From NCBI GenBank assembly GCA_951230915.1, contig OX579634.1, positions 42,049,570 to 42,113,569 on the forward strand: a DNA stretch of 64,000 nt. Direction: 5' to 3'. The notes under the pieces are model-generated. The model ran no database searches and was not told where the DNA came from. It saw only the letters and a list, made by a program, of their open reading frames with translations. This document shows, piece after piece, positions 61,904-64,000 of the stretch. Made by a program: the position numbers and the translations under genes. Within the stretch, counting starts at the first letter, position 1, and each line of letters begins with the position of its first letter. Source of the stretch: Antitrichia curtipendula (taxonomy: Eukaryota > Streptophyta > Bryopsida > Hypnales > Leucodontaceae).

Positions 61904-63995
61904 ATGGTGGCCATGGATCTGTTCCGGTCGGAGGAGATGTCGCTGGTGCAGCTCATCATTCCCGCGGAATCAGCCCACGACACTATCTCGTACTTGGCGG
62001 AGCTCGGTCTGCTCCAGTTCAAAGACGTGAGTGATTGGCTGCCCTTTTTTTTCTTCCCGATAGTCGCATTTGTTTGCTAGCGTAGTCAGGGTGGGGAGAT
62101 GGAGCGGCGATCGTTTGGATTGGGCTCTACCAGAGCGGCAGTAGGACTGTGCCGGTGCATGGTGGGTAGGGTTAGGCTTCAGGGGGAGTGCTTTTTCCGC
62201 GATGGAGGGAAACATCTAGATTCGAGTGCGAGATGGCCAATTAAATTGTACAATTCGTGCGACGTGCGATTTGAATTGAGAATTTGTAGGTTTCTGTGCG
62301 TCATCGAGATGATGGGGATTACCTGTAGACATAAGAAGGGGTCTCAGTTGGTACAGCAAATTCTTTTAGAGGCGATCATAGCGGTTGGATCTGATGCTCT
62401 CGCCACGGGTCTAGGTCTTGGGCTTGTGTCAAACGCATTTGGCAAGCATTTTGCAGTGACCGACGCAAGGGTTTATGCGTGGGCCAGAGCGCAGGAGTAC
62501 TCCTGGCTGGGACGTTGTGATTTCCATGGTTGAATGACGGAAGCAGGTCACTGTGTGCGGGCATTCTGGTGATATGGCGTGTAGGAAATTGCGGAGACGC
62601 AACGCCCTGGAACGATACTCTATTCTAGTTTGTGCTTTACGGGTGGTGTGTCATCGACTCTGCAATGAGATTAGGAATCGAAAGAGAGAGCGGTAGTTTT
62701 TGAAAGCCGCACGAGGAACGGGGTCAGGGGGGTTATAGACTTACACCACTAAAGACAGCCAATTTCGGTATTTGATGTGGGACGGTATTAAGCTCCAGTT
62801 CGCTACATCCTCTAGCGAAGACCACAATTGTGGGCAGTGTGTCTCGTTTCCTGCAGTCGAAGCAAATTTTCTCCCCTAGCCTGGAATCGAATTTAGATAC
62901 CGAACAATCGGAGGATTACGAGAGAGCGGTGGACCAGGAGCAGAGGCCTAATCCATATAATTGCTAGTGTTAGGGTATCCTTGTTATTTCACATGAGCTA
63001 AATGTAACGGTGCCCATCGAAGGACACCGAGTGATCGCAGATTCGCCTTTTTGTGGTTTCTTGGTGATTTTCCTCGTGAAACCCGAATTGTCCTCCCGTT
63101 GGAGTGGATTTGGTTGCATTTTGTTCTTAGCAGTGGGTTGTGTTTTGGTGTGGCAGTTAAACCCTGATAAGAGCCCGTTTCAGCGAACTTATGCGAACCA
63201 GGTGGGACTTCGGAGCGCACTTGATAGTTGATTTTCGTCCTCGGACGGCCCTTTGCTGATGTCAATTCTCATTTCCTTCTGAATAAGCTAGTTTTTGTGA
63301 TCCTTCAAATTTTGGAGTAGGTGGCTGTTAAGTTCGTTGACGTCTGTATTGTGTGGTGTCAGGTTAAGCGATGCGGCGAGATGGCAAGAAAGTTGCGGTA
63401 CTTTCAGGATCAAATTGCGAAAGCTGGTCAGAGCCCTGCTTACAGGCCTATGCTCGACGGCGACATCGATTTGGATGAGTTGGAGTCGAAATTGACGGAT
63501 CTGGAGGCGGAGTTGTTAGAAATCAACGGGAATACGGACAAGCTTCAACGCACGCACAGTGAGCTGACGGAGCTTCAGTTGGTGCTGCAGAAGGTGAGAG
63601 GGGTTAAATGGTGGAGCGAGTCCGAGCGTGCATTAGAAGCCACAGAGTGGTGTCGAGCGTTTAGGGTTGGGTGGTGGTCGAGTGGTTAAGGTGGAGTTAG
63701 CGGTGGTCTTGGGGGTAGCCTTAGTGAGTGAAGTGGAGCCGTGCCGCCTCTTGCGAGACGCCAGCGGCCTTGGGCCGTGTGCTAGGTGAGGTTTCATAAG
63801 AATTTCGTTATGCAAGATCCTGATGTGCCCTGGCGTTGTTTCATGCCCCTGCTATGTGGTGTTCTGTGTGGCCAGGCCGGTGCATTTTTCAGTTCGGCGA
63901 GGAATGCCGCCACCACTGTGCAACAGGAACGAGTCGATACGGAGAATGGTTCGTCGATCGAGGAAGCTATCGATCGGCCACTTCTACAAGAGCAG
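61904..63995 (+). CDS. VHA-a: V-type proton ATPase subunit a, second copy (exons 1-4, 3' part outside window)
   Basis: Same Vo subunit as the gene at 51268-57403, head-to-head with it. Exons: 61904-62026, 63157-63201, 63363-63593, 63876-63995; a GT donor follows at 63996 and the gene leaves the window. The 173 visible residues differ from copy 1 only at residue 7 (F for L) and 29 (S for T), both in exon 1; the other exon 1 changes are silent. Exons 2-4 are identical. Intron 1 is 1130 bases against 164 in copy 1, because 62027-63001 has no counterpart there. Codons 1 and 4 are both ATG. Whether the rest is intact cannot be seen. Could be a real paralogue, a gene-converted copy or a misassembled piece of copy 1. 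Confidence 0.92.
62027..63001 (+). other. Copy-specific part of intron 1 in the second V-ATPase gene
   Basis: 975 bases of balanced composition present only in copy 2. A 144-codon frame (62099-62533) is not recognisable and lacks a plausible role. The sequence ends at CACATGAGCTA, directly before the identical arm begins at 63002. Confidence 0.6.
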
Positions 63996-64000
63996 GTGCA
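63002..64000 (+). repeat. Right arm of the near-identical inverted repeat
   Basis: Mirror image of 56273-57271 (position sum 120273), still matching at the last base of the window, so the true arm is longer. The spacer between arms is 5730 bases. Confidence 0.95.

Noticed and set aside
62099..62533. 144-codon + frame inside intron 1 of the second V-ATPase gene
   Set aside because: Not similar to any family I know and embedded in an intron whose flanking exons join in phase.

Overview
The window looks like nuclear DNA of a green plant (streptophyte). It holds a CDPK-related protein kinase and two copies of the V-ATPase a subunit, all in spliced genes with GT..AG introns, plus several plant-type DNA transposon families. 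The lineage cannot be fixed from sequence alone. Short, fairly GC-rich introns inside genes and very AT-rich repeats between them would suit a non-seed plant or streptophyte alga, but a Stowaway-type MITE is also present. I did not recognise any rRNA, tRNA, organelle insertion or CRISPR array by eye.

Layout. 0-3.8 kb: 3' two thirds of a CRK-type kinase gene (+), its first exon(s) left of the window. 3.9-26 kb: AT-rich repeats, including an intact non-autonomous CACTA element (4429-6470) whose empty site is preserved in a related repeat at 9.4 kb, foldback elements, a Stowaway-like MITE and one decayed reading frame near 14 kb. 26.1-30 kb and 33.6-37.6 kb: two islands with mixed base composition and few repeats, in which I recognise no gene. 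30-51 kb: dense nested repeats. 51.3-57.4 kb: a complete 17-exon V-ATPase a-subunit gene (-), predicted 821 residues with every exon junction in phase. 57.9-61.4 kb: AT-rich spacer with repeats. 61.9-64 kb: a second a-subunit gene (+), head-to-head with the first and leaving the window after exon 4.

Two things stand out. First, a repeat family of about 0.9 kb occurs at least ten times between 11.6 and 60 kb. Its ends read CCCCTAAAGGACCA, it is flanked by TTAA, and comparison with an unoccupied copy of its host repeat shows one TTAA in the empty site and two in the filled site. That is the signature of piggyBac-type transposition, here in a plant. Second, the two V-ATPase genes differ at 13 of 123 bases in exon 1 and clearly in their 5' regions, yet from 8 bases into intron 1 they match without an indel over at least 999 bases, introns included. 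This implies either very recent gene conversion or inverted duplication on top of an old inverted duplication, or an assembly error.

The kinase (signalling) and the V-ATPase genes (proton pumping into the vacuole or trans-Golgi network) lie far apart and show no sign of a shared function. The window is best read as ordinary genes embedded in a nested transposon landscape.
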